DNA from: a virus
DNA: 64,000 nt
Strand: one strand, 5' to 3'
IMG/VR virus record: IMGVR_UViG_3300032286_000272
Span: 1 to 64,000 of that record
Below are positions 54,801 to 62,679 of this stretch, piece after piece; within the stretch, counting starts at the first letter, position 1; each line of letters starts with the position of its first letter. The position numbers and the translations under genes were made by a program. Below the pieces are notes generated by a model. It had not been told where the DNA came from. It made no database searches and was given only the letters and a program-made list of their open reading frames with translations.

Positions 54801-57404
54801 GCTACCGTAAGCGAAGTTAATAAATTGACACGGGCTATTAATACTGTAACTGCTATTATTTCTAGTGGGCCAAGTGTTGCAAATCCTCTAGTGCCAATTA
54901 GCACAGCAACTAGCACAGATATAAATGTTATAAATGCTTGGTACAATATTTACGATAACAAAGAATTCTTAAAAGAAGAAATAATTGCATGGATGGATCA
55001 AACATATAATCCTAACAGCTTCCAATACAATGAAGAAAAATGTTATAGGGACATTGGATTAATTGTTGATGCAGTGAGTCAAGACATTCTTTTAGGTGGC
55101 AATCAACGCAGCGTTGAGGCAGGGTTAAGCTATTGGAATTTAGGTTTTAATTATGTTCAAGGACAGGTTACCACAACAACAATGGCAATTAACTATGCTA
55201 AAGATCTAGCGTTAGATATTATTGCCAATACTTCTATTACACCGCAGACTCAAACTAATGCTGTACAGGTGATCAATACTTTCTTCCAATACGGCGGCGA
55301 TTATATGCCGCAACAGGCAGTAACTCGTAATTTTGGAATCATCACTGATATTATAACAAGAGGTCCTTTGTATGCGCCTCCGGTCTATGCCGGCGGTGGC
55401 GTGTTTGCATTGACAGGTATTAATGGATTAGATGTTAAAATTTCTCCTACAATTACCAGCGTTAATACAATTACTACCGGCACATATTTGTTAGGACTAA
55501 GCACAGCTACAATCGGATTTGGTAATAATGCTACATTGTATTTTGGTAATACAGCAGTGTATCCTGCATTAGACAGTGAAGTTGATGAACTAAGTCTAGA
55601 ACTTACAGGCAGTACCAGCACATGGAATCAGCGTAAAGTTGATCCAATAGGCGGTATGGGAGGTAGTCTTGTAGATGGTAAAGTTATTAGTACACGCAGT
55701 CCTATCCAATCATTTGTTTACGATGCGTATACACAGCTGACACAAGGCGGCCGAGGCATACACATTACTAATGACGGGTACGCTCAGTTAGTTTCTGTGT
55801 TTACTATCTTCTCATCAGTTGGTGTTCAAACAGATAATGGCGGCATTGCTTCTATTGTTAACAGTAATGCTAACTTTGGTGACATTTGTTTATTGTCCAA
55901 GGGATACGGCAAACGTAAATTCTCTGGAACAGTTTTCAATCCTTCATTTAGAGCGTACCCAAGAAGTTCAGGACCAGACGGATTTGATCAATACTTTCCA
56001 TTTGGTTACTGGCCAAATGGTGCAAGAGTAGAAATATTCTGTCCTAATTTAGACAACAGACCTCACATCAGTTTGGTAATGGAAGTAGAACCTCCAGACA
56101 ACTATTTTGATGCATCGGGTAACACAGTTCCATTTATAAATGAACAGGGTTTTCCGGGGTTCTTGAATGCAACTCCAAGCAAGCCAGCTCTTAATACAGG
56201 AACTATTACAATTACTGACATAGATACTGACGGTGTTTATGTAGGTAACACTGTTTATATTAGAGATCAAAATAACAGCATAACAGGACCAGGCGGCAAC
56301 TTATACGCCGACACCGGCACAGTGGTCACCGACATTGGTTATAGAAGCATCACTCTAAGTAATGCTCTAACAGATGGCGGTAGTGATCCTACTTTTGGAG
56401 AAGCCAACACAGAATGGTTCACGTTATATTTCTGCGGTAATAGTTATTACACAGTATTAAGCAGTACAATTGCTGATAATCCAACAGAAACTGGTACCAA
56501 TGTACTTGCAGTATCTACATTGACTGGAATTACAGTTAGTCAAGTTGCCGCACACATTGATTCTATACAACATCTTAATGTAATTGTAGATCAAATAATT
56601 GATAATCAAACAGTGTCTTCAGCAGCCGGCACAACTGAAACTCAAGTTAAAGATTTATTAATTTCTGGCGGAGCAAATGCAACAACGTTTATTGACACTA
56701 GATTTACAGAAATAGTTAATATTTTAGGTGCTGCTAATGTTACTGCTGCTGAAGCTGTTGTTCCTGCTAAATTTAGATCAGCAAACGGAACAATTCCTAC
56801 AGGCGCAGGCAGTGCTGTTGCATTGTTAGAAAAAAATAGAACATTTATTGTTGACGAAGTTTCTAACTATGTTATAAACACTAACTTAGGTGGAGTTGTA
56901 GGAACTTACAATATTGAAAAATGCAAGAGAGATATTGATTTAATCTTAACAAGATTAATTTACGATCTTGAAAGTGGTGGCAACTTAAATAGCGTACTTG
57001 TAGGTCTAAGTTATTGGTCTAGAAACGGTACTCATCACATTGTTCAGTTGGGCGAAAACGTAAGGCGTAACGACTTGTTCCCAGACGGCTCCGTTGTTAA
57101 TTTCTATCAACGAAGCTATATGAGTGCAAGCGGATATGTATTTGAATATGTAGGTGCTGGAACTAATTACGGTAGTCTGCCACAGGTTGGACGAGCTGAT
57201 CCTGTACAAGGTAGGGAAGTTGTTCAGTTAAATAGTGGTAAGGTGTTCTTTACCAGCACTGACCAAAACGGCGATTTCCGTATTGGCCCAGGGTTAGTAA
57301 TCAGTCAAGCAACTGGCGTATTATCAGGAAGAACATTTACCAAGAGTTTATTTGCTAACATGACACCGTTTATTCTAGCAATTGAAGGTGTCGGCGGAGG
57401 TTAA
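51858..57404 (+). CDS. Large adhesin/virion protein with pectin-lyase-like fold and five helical repeats
   Basis: A 1848-residue protein. Order: a beta N-terminus; two GGVGIE fibre modules (~160 and ~255); a parallel-beta-helix-like region opening with NVLYVTMDGDDTNDGRAQDP (~319-420); four tandem helical repeats of ~168 residues beginning near 523, 693, 861 and 1026 (for example LMQANRAFIQEDTINYINQ, LLQANKNYFKEEVIAYIE); a second beta-helix-like region (~1180-1420, with DGYAQLVSVFTIFSSVGVQT); a fifth helical repeat near 1653; and a C-terminal cap (SGKVFFTSTDQNGDFRIGPG). Similar proteins occur in aquatic T4-like phages as virion structural proteins. Probably a fibre or spike; the receptor or enzyme activity is unknown. 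Confidence 0.75.
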   Translation: MAIRRVTGTVQYNPTSNETVIRSPNSTVSIEASNFTVQNAATSPAFNVAATGTIGSNSIYVASKTSIRPGLVVTGQGITSPTTVTSVSSITNEVILLDANTATFSSILTFTDYGSGVYSAFPSSLRVTADASNVGNPTGRPYDPNNIYDTPQNRQLGSVYIAGGVGIEKDLNVGGFIYGRISEAITSTQLVVTATNIDATFYPTFIQNFSSGAGNQLFGDNTGTFSGLTYNPAKGLLRVEQVNVTSSTQSTSTTTGALTVKGGVGIEGNLTVDDIYTKVLSSLGSKIQIRPEEPLTEIYGDIRVLNGTNPIGTAPVVTNVLYVTMDGDDTNDGRAQDPSRACRTINGATNSPYYQPGTQIRVSPGIYLEDNPIRLKPYTSVMGSDIRTTSVEPINKTQDLFHLDSGCYLAFMQFLNGRSGLLEGNYAPGTNRGAYATAFPPLEGDARIDLFHSPYVQNCTNLSGPWLKDGTIFVPNQTVQIPLAVGTGTWAAYTTTIVVNASTGTIELGMAINAGQQNPGFFNARTLMLANKPFLQEQVIAYINQEILANVANTSSIWYGFTYAQEEYYRDIGILLENVAYDAAFGGNQKSRETGLSYYDGVISAIAGEEQQTAAAITYLNTLTQQVITNTTCTDLLVGAGDYDQIINWVLIDGQISSSSIDSLFAIIKDIIINGPDVAPAPYTSTGPDAAYVSAEILMQANRAFIQEDTINYINQTVKQFPYSKVEYKRDFGLTIDSIANDLLHPTPEFSQSNFSGLQYWTQTSYAGTIGQEITTATAAINYLKELTRKAILHVTEADDAIIGVTRYQTGTVQVTTIQPGTQVEVDTVYGLFNKFISIIGGNKLGWPDKIIANGTASNFLSVQQSYDLLQANKNYFKEEVIAYIETESPGFVYSSSTYRTEISNLVDSISFDLLHGGNRQSIQSGLEYYTFTSTASLIQGQEVQTVAAYNRLASLVSSVIQNNPITPIQTDVVQKFNYDSATVSEVNKLTRAINTVTAIISSGPSVANPLVPISTATSTDINVINAWYNIYDNKEFLKEEIIAWMDQTYNPNSFQYNEEKCYRDIGLIVDAVSQDILLGGNQRSVEAGLSYWNLGFNYVQGQVTTTTMAINYAKDLALDIIANTSITPQTQTNAVQVINTFFQYGGDYMPQQAVTRNFGIITDIITRGPLYAPPVYAGGGVFALTGINGLDVKISPTITSVNTITTGTYLLGLSTATIGFGNNATLYFGNTAVYPALDSEVDELSLELTGSTSTWNQRKVDPIGGMGGSLVDGKVISTRSPIQSFVYDAYTQLTQGGRGIHITNDGYAQLVSVFTIFSSVGVQTDNGGIASIVNSNANFGDICLLSKGYGKRKFSGTVFNPSFRAYPRSSGPDGFDQYFPFGYWPNGARVEIFCPNLDNRPHISLVMEVEPPDNYFDASGNTVPFINEQGFPGFLNATPSKPALNTGTITITDIDTDGVYVGNTVYIRDQNNSITGPGGNLYADTGTVVTDIGYRSITLSNALTDGGSDPTFGEANTEWFTLYFCGNSYYTVLSSTIADNPTETGTNVLAVSTLTGITVSQVAAHIDSIQHLNVIVDQIIDNQTVSSAAGTTETQVKDLLISGGANATTFIDTRFTEIVNILGAANVTAAEAVVPAKFRSANGTIPTGAGSAVALLEKNRTFIVDEVSNYVINTNLGGVVGTYNIEKCKRDIDLILTRLIYDLESGGNLNSVLVGLSYWSRNGTHHIVQLGENVRRNDLFPDGSVVNFYQRSYMSASGYVFEYVGAGTNYGSLPQVGRADPVQGREVVQLNSGKVFFTSTDQNGDFRIGPGLVISQATGVLSGRTFTKSLFANMTPFILAIEGVGGG

Positions 57405-57415
57405 AAGGAAGAATT

Positions 57416-57835
57416 ATGGCATTAATACCATTAAACACATTTAAAACAAAGACGACAAAAATAACATCGTCAACTGCATACACGGCATATCAAACAGGGA
57501 TGACTACCTCTACTGTATATACCGCACCAGTCGGAACAACTGCTATTATTCTAATGGCACAGATTTCTAATCTCGGAACACAAACAGAAACGGTTAGTTT
57601 TATACATCACAGACGAATTGGAATTTTACCAGACGCTCAGGGCAACGGTTCTCAACCAGGAAATGTTGATACTTTCTTAGTAAGAGATTATCCAATTCCT
57701 CCAAATGATGCCGCTAATCCTATCTCAGGTAAGTTAATTTTAGAAACTTTGGACAGTATTAGATGTTACGGATCTAGTGTAAACACTCAAACTTTACAAT
57801 TAACATTAAGTGTTCTAGAAACAGCTAACGAATAA
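57416..57835 (+). CDS. Small structural protein of the fibre cluster
   Basis: A 139-residue beta-rich protein: TKITSSTAYTAYQTGMTTST, APVGTTAIILMAQISNLGT and QTLQLTLSVLETANE. It resembles small capsid-fibre or tail accessory proteins with a single jelly-roll-like domain; I cannot assign it more closely. Good Shine-Dalgarno (AAAAGGAAG) 11 nt after the adhesin stop; co-transcribed with its neighbours. Confidence 0.65.
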   Translation: MALIPLNTFKTKTTKITSSTAYTAYQTGMTTSTVYTAPVGTTAIILMAQISNLGTQTETVSFIHHRRIGILPDAQGNGSQPGNVDTFLVRDYPIPPNDAANPISGKLILETLDSIRCYGSSVNTQTLQLTLSVLETANE

Positions 57836-57849
57836 TTAGAGATAAAAAT

Positions 57850-60006
57850 ATGCCTAAACTTATTAGTGGATCAGTATTAAGAAATGGAGGTAGCGGTGAG
57901 TTTCTTAACTTACGAGGTGCTATGCCTCAGCTTACTACCTCAACTTCGACTACCACAGGCTTCACGGTATTTACAGACGACTTGTTAAGAACGTTCTACC
58001 GTTCAAGTTTAGGTAATATTGAAATGTATGAAGGAGAGATGTGGAGCAATCTCTCACAAGGAACAATTAAATTAGTAGGAACCGGAACTGGAAATATTCA
58101 AATTCTGGGCGGTACTTTATCTACTGGGACTGATACTGGTGCACTGGTTGTTCGTGGCGGCATTGGTGTTGATGGCAACCTTCATACTAGAGATGATATA
58201 ACAGTTAACGGAATTACAATTGGACAGGGATATGAAGGTATTAATAACATTGCTATCTACAGCTTGACATCTGAAGAAGCAGATTCTTATACCTATCCTA
58301 ACGGTCAGAACAACGTGGCAATTGGCCGAGAAGCTCTTAAAAATATGCCATATGCCAGTAATAGCATTGCTATTGGTAGGCAAGCACTAAGCTCTGGTAC
58401 TGGATTTATAAACTCAATTGCTATTGGAGACAACAGTCTAACTAAAAATGGATACATTTCTCCGCAATTAATTTTTAACATTACTGGCATAACAGCTTAT
58501 ACTCCAGTTGCTATTACAGGAGCAACCAATAACAATCCTGTAGTAGTTACTGCGGTTTCTCATAATTTTTCAACCGGCACACGAGTAACTATTCAAGATG
58601 TTCAAGGATTAAGTACTGGCTCTTATAGCTTGGTTAATAATCAATCTTTTTATGTAGATGTACTAACAGCAGATACATTTGCACTTTACAATTCATCAGC
58701 ATTTAGCACTTCTACTAGTGTTAATGGTACAACAACTTCCTACAGTTCATACAGCACTAGCGGTACTGTATTTGTCCCTACGCTGATAACTGCACCAGGT
58801 CAAGCATTTAGTACAGGCACCTCAGTGTTTGTTGACAATGTACAAGGTGCGGTTGATCCAATTGAAGAGTATAATGCCAACATTTTCTGGGTTGATGTTT
58901 TAGATACTAGCTCTTTTTACATTTACACTGACAACATTTTAGCAAATGGATTTAATGGATTTACTGCATCAACTTATGTTAGCGGTGGTATTGTTCGCAA
59001 AAATTTCTTAAGAGACAATAATATTGCAGTCGGTACAAATGCAGGAACTAGATTATATGATGGAGAACAAAACTTCTTCTTTGGCGATAATATTGCACCA
59101 AATTTAACTACTGGTAGTTATAACTTCTTTATGGGTCATAATGTTGCAACGTTTATGACAACGGGAACAGGCAACATCAGTATAATGGGAGATAACCTAG
59201 TAGACGGTAAAAACAATCAGGTAAACATTGGCGGTGTATTTTATTATAATGGTGACGGTCTATTAGATTTTAATTCGGATGTAACATTAGGATTAGGTAC
59301 ACAAAGTACTGGAACTGACACGGGATCGTTAACAGTATTTGGCGGCGTTGGTATTAGTCACGATTTATGGGTTGGTGGAGTAATCCACGGTATTGTTTCT
59401 GGAGCTGGAACTGCTTCGAGTGCAACTAATTTAAGCACAGGTACTACCGGCAGTGTTGTCTACCAAATAGGTCCGGGTGTGACTGGTTTCTTACCTATAG
59501 GAGCTACAGGCACAGTTTTAATATCTAATAGTACAGCACCTTATTGGGAAGTTCCTGCCGCAATTACCGTAGGTACTGCTACCAATGCCAACAACGTTTT
59601 GATCAACAGTACTAGTTCTGGTGTTTATAACTTAGACTTCAGTAACGGACCAATTGGGTATAGTCCGGTATTCAATAAGAACTCTTTAACGTTTAATGCT
59701 AATACAGATCTGTTAACAGTTAATAAATTATCTATCACTAGCACAGATGCTAATGTTAGTACAACCACAGGTCAAGCCCTGCTGGTCGCAGGCGGCGTTG
59801 CAGTAGCCAATAGCGTCCGAAGCAAAGACGGAAACATAGACGAAAACTTCCTACTATATAGTCCAAAAGTAACAGTTAGTCCAACACCTCCAACTACTGC
59901 TACTAATCACGTTGGAGATTTTTGGATTGATTCAAACAATGCAATTACTCTACAGTGGGTCAAAGATGGCTTGGCCTACTTCTGGCTACAGATAGGATCA
60001 ATTTAA
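57850..60006 (+). CDS. Tail fibre with YadA-head-like repeats and shared GGxG modules
   Basis: A 718-residue protein. N-terminal attachment segment (PKLISGSVLRNGGSGEFLNL), then the fibre module DTGALVVRGGIGVDGNLHTR (~95-120). Residues ~154-198 carry NNVAIGREAL/NSIAIGRQALSSG repeats of the trimeric-adhesin head type, with degenerate copies near 391-460 (NNIAVGTNAG, YNFFMGHNVA). A second module, DTGSLTVFGGVGISHDLWVG, lies near 485-510. The C-terminus has a third module and LWVKDG-like end (ITLQWVKDGLAYFWLQIGS). Expected to be a trimeric fibre. Confidence 0.75.
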   Translation: MPKLISGSVLRNGGSGEFLNLRGAMPQLTTSTSTTTGFTVFTDDLLRTFYRSSLGNIEMYEGEMWSNLSQGTIKLVGTGTGNIQILGGTLSTGTDTGALVVRGGIGVDGNLHTRDDITVNGITIGQGYEGINNIAIYSLTSEEADSYTYPNGQNNVAIGREALKNMPYASNSIAIGRQALSSGTGFINSIAIGDNSLTKNGYISPQLIFNITGITAYTPVAITGATNNNPVVVTAVSHNFSTGTRVTIQDVQGLSTGSYSLVNNQSFYVDVLTADTFALYNSSAFSTSTSVNGTTTSYSSYSTSGTVFVPTLITAPGQAFSTGTSVFVDNVQGAVDPIEEYNANIFWVDVLDTSSFYIYTDNILANGFNGFTASTYVSGGIVRKNFLRDNNIAVGTNAGTRLYDGEQNFFFGDNIAPNLTTGSYNFFMGHNVATFMTTGTGNISIMGDNLVDGKNNQVNIGGVFYYNGDGLLDFNSDVTLGLGTQSTGTDTGSLTVFGGVGISHDLWVGGVIHGIVSGAGTASSATNLSTGTTGSVVYQIGPGVTGFLPIGATGTVLISNSTAPYWEVPAAITVGTATNANNVLINSTSSGVYNLDFSNGPIGYSPVFNKNSLTFNANTDLLTVNKLSITSTDANVSTTTGQALLVAGGVAVANSVRSKDGNIDENFLLYSPKVTVSPTPPTTATNHVGDFWIDSNNAITLQWVKDGLAYFWLQIGSI

Positions 60007-60017
60007 AGAGATAACAA

Positions 60018-60725
60018 ATGGCGCTACTTAATTTTCCAACAAATCCTAACACGGGCGACACGTGGGTAATAGGCACTACTACATGGCGATGGAACGGCTA
60101 TGCTTGGGCAAAGTTCAATACAATTAACATTGGGACTCAAACAACTACAGTAACTAACATATTAACTATCAACTCTACAACTAATTCTACCGGTACAGAT
60201 ACAGGTGCATTAGTTATAGGTGGTGGAATTGGTGTTGCTAAGGATATAAATGTAGGCGGAACATTAAAAGTCTTAAGTACTGCATCCAGCACCAGTACAG
60301 ACACAGGAGCAATTACTGTTGTGGGAGGATTAGGAGTTGGCGGAACAGCTAATATTCAAGGTAGAATAACAGCAGAAAGTCTTCGTATTGCAGAAAGTGT
60401 TTTTGACTCTACACAAAGTTTTACCAGTACAACAGATGCTACCATAATTGATATGTATGATGTTGCAGACTATCGCGGAGCAAAATATTTGATTCAAATT
60501 GACGAAGGGCACAATCCTAATGCAGATTTTGTGTTTTTAGAAATGCTTTTATTAGTTGATAATGACGGCGACGTTTGGAAAACAGAATATGCACAGTTGT
60601 CCACTAGTGGAAGTCTTGGAAATTTTACAGCCACGGTAGCAGGCGGAAATCTGCAACTATTTTTTACAGCTAATACTGCAACAAGCAAGCACATCACAGT
60701 TCTTAGAACTGCTATGCTAAAATAA
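60018..60725 (+). CDS. Short tail fibre paralog
   Basis: A 235-residue protein. The N-terminus MALLNFPTNPNTGDTWVIG then TWRWNGYAWAKFN is a fibre-attachment-like WNGxxW segment. Two GGxG modules follow (DTGALVIGGGIGVAKDINVG; DTGAITVVGGLGVGGTANIQ). The last ~100 residues (IIDMYDVADYRGAKYLIQID to KHITVLRTAMLK) form a terminal domain also found, diverged, in the next gene. Close spacing (11 nt on each side) shows one operon. Confidence 0.7.
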   Translation: MALLNFPTNPNTGDTWVIGTTTWRWNGYAWAKFNTINIGTQTTTVTNILTINSTTNSTGTDTGALVIGGGIGVAKDINVGGTLKVLSTASSTSTDTGAITVVGGLGVGGTANIQGRITAESLRIAESVFDSTQSFTSTTDATIIDMYDVADYRGAKYLIQIDEGHNPNADFVFLEMLLLVDNDGDVWKTEYAQLSTSGSLGNFTATVAGGNLQLFFTANTATSKHITVLRTAMLK

Positions 60726-60735
60726 GGTTTAGTAA

Positions 60736-62580
60736 ATGGCATCGACTACTGATTTTATTGTCAACGCTGGCCTGCGTGTTTCGGGCACAGGAACTGTTAC
60801 TAGTTCAACAGGACAAACAAATGTTCTTCAAACATTAGGCGGCGCAGCCTTTGCTAAAAATATTATAGTAGGTTCTACTGCTGATGTTTACGGAACTGCT
60901 ACTTTTTATTCTTCAGTTAACATAACTGGCACAACTAGTCTTTTAGACTTAACTGTATCAGGAGTTATAAACAGTACTAATACAACACTTGCATCAACAA
61001 CCGCTGGAGGAACCGGCGCACTAGTTACTCAGGGTGGCGTATACTTAGGCAATAATCTCATTGTAATGAGCACGGCTAGCAGCACGGCTACTGGATTAGC
61101 TAATGCACTTTATGTTAACGGTGGTACTTATGTAAACGATCAGTTTACAGTTGCAGGTCCTACACTATTTAAAGATACAGTATTATTCAGCGGAACAGCT
61201 ACTTACGTTTACAGTACTAATACTCTTTATACAGACAATATTTTAGAATTGCATATACCACCTGGCGGTGCTGACAGTCAATGGAATTTTGACGACGGCA
61301 AAGACATAGGCATTCGTATTCGTTATTATAACGGCACAGATACCAACGCTGCATTACTTTTTGCCAACGATACTAAAAGTTTTGAATTTTATAAGAGTGG
61401 AGCCGAAGGAACTAGCACTTTTAGTAGCGGTGTTTACAGCGGGTTAAAAGCTGGATCTCTTTGGTTAGTTGATACTACCGCGTCAAATAATACCTATAGT
61501 GGAGCTCTAATTGTCAACGGCGGCGCAGGCATTGCTGGTAATGTTAATGTTGGTAATTTAGTTTCGGCCGGCATTCTACAAGGAAGAAACTTAACTGATA
61601 CACAGGTAGCAGTTGCAGGGTTAAATGGATCTCTCTACAGCTATGGTAGTCTATCATTTAACACCAGTACAGGTATAGTACAAGGTACAATTACCACAGC
61701 AACTTTAGCCCACAGTGCGTTAACTGCTACATTAGCTATTAATGCTAATAGTGCATATAATATTTTTGGCGGCAGTGCTGGAGCACTAGTTTATCAAACT
61801 GCCACAGGCGCAACTAGTTTTGTAAATTTAGGTACTGCAACCCATGTGTTGACCAGTAACGGAGTTAGCCCTTATTGGGCTCCTGTAGGCAATGCAGGAA
61901 ACGCAGATTCTGCAGACAATCTTACCGGTGGACAAACAGGGCAAATTCCGTTTCAAAGTGCGCCAAATACTACAATTTTTAGTTCTACTTTAAGTTTTAG
62001 TACAGTTACTAACACATTAGAAATCAACGGAGGATCTACAGCCAGCGGACATATAGCAGTCAGTGGTAATATTTCTAGTAGCAGCACTGTTAGTACAAAA
62101 TATCTGAGAGTAAACGACTCTGAAAACAGTCAAGGAACTAGCACAGGCGCAATGACAGTGGTTGGCGGCGCAGGCATAGGTAGGAACCTTTATGTCGGCG
62201 GAGAAATAACTGTAGGATCAGTGACCACAAATACTGTGGTATCTATCCTAACTGGTAATAATTTAAATCTATCCAGCTATACTAAGACTGGTATTACAGG
62301 ATCTGGAATGATTAATTTAGATTATTATAATGGCTCTGCAATTAGATCTAGCAAATATTTTGTTCAAATTACAGACGGTCCCGACATTCACGTGACGGAA
62401 ATAAGTATGTTTCACGATGATGTAGATGCTTATAAAACTGAATATGGGTTTCACAGTAACAATGGAGTTCTAGGTTCTTTCGATGCTATATATACTGCTT
62501 CAAATGTAATATTAACATTTCAACCGTTAGGTGCTACAGATATGACGATCAAAGTTATCAGGTGGAGCATAACAGTTTAA
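60736..62580 (+). CDS. Tail fibre paralog with terminal domain shared with the previous gene
   Basis: A 614-residue protein. Thr/Ser/Gly-rich shaft with several GGxG modules (TGALVTQGGVYLGNNLIVMS; SGALIVNGGAGIAGNVNVGN; STGAMTVVGGAGIGRNLYVG). A globular segment near 165-225 contains LELHIPPGGADSQWNFDDGK. The C-terminal ~100 residues (MINLDYYNGSAIRSSKYFVQ to TIKVIRWSITV) align by eye with the end of the 60018 gene. A strong terminator follows. Confidence 0.75.
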   Translation: MASTTDFIVNAGLRVSGTGTVTSSTGQTNVLQTLGGAAFAKNIIVGSTADVYGTATFYSSVNITGTTSLLDLTVSGVINSTNTTLASTTAGGTGALVTQGGVYLGNNLIVMSTASSTATGLANALYVNGGTYVNDQFTVAGPTLFKDTVLFSGTATYVYSTNTLYTDNILELHIPPGGADSQWNFDDGKDIGIRIRYYNGTDTNAALLFANDTKSFEFYKSGAEGTSTFSSGVYSGLKAGSLWLVDTTASNNTYSGALIVNGGAGIAGNVNVGNLVSAGILQGRNLTDTQVAVAGLNGSLYSYGSLSFNTSTGIVQGTITTATLAHSALTATLAINANSAYNIFGGSAGALVYQTATGATSFVNLGTATHVLTSNGVSPYWAPVGNAGNADSADNLTGGQTGQIPFQSAPNTTIFSSTLSFSTVTNTLEINGGSTASGHIAVSGNISSSSTVSTKYLRVNDSENSQGTSTGAMTVVGGAGIGRNLYVGGEITVGSVTTNTVVSILTGNNLNLSSYTKTGITGSGMINLDYYNGSAIRSSKYFVQITDGPDIHVTEISMFHDDVDAYKTEYGFHSNNGVLGSFDAIYTASNVILTFQPLGATDMTIKVIRWSITV

Positions 62581-62600
62581 TTCTTAATCGATCTTAGATA

Positions 62601-62626
62601 AAACGGAGCTTGAAGCTCCGTTTTTT
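62601..62626 (+). terminator. Terminator after the 60736 fibre gene
   Basis: AACGGAGCT and AGCTCCGTT form a 9-bp stem around TGA, followed by a run of Ts (62621-62626). Confidence 0.92.
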
Positions 62627-62634
62627 GTTTTTGA

Positions 62635-62643
62635 CTAAATATT
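62635..62643 (+). promoter_or_regulatory. Late promoter core CTAAATATT
   Basis: Directly after the terminator and 35 nt before ATG 62679 (12 nt before the mini-ORF ATG 62656). It matches the TAAATA core of the other late sites, with C at the first position. Confidence 0.5.
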
Positions 62644-62655
62644 AGAATTACTACA

Positions 62656-62679
62656 ATGCCTGGTGGAAAGGGAAGCTGA
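62656..62679 (+). CDS. Possible seven-codon leader peptide
   Basis: ATG to TGA encodes MPGGKGS. Its TGA shares its last base with the fibre ATG (TGATG, 62677-62681), and its body overlaps the fibre's AAGGGAAG ribosome site. It could couple translation or be chance. Confidence 0.25.
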   Translation: MPGGKGS

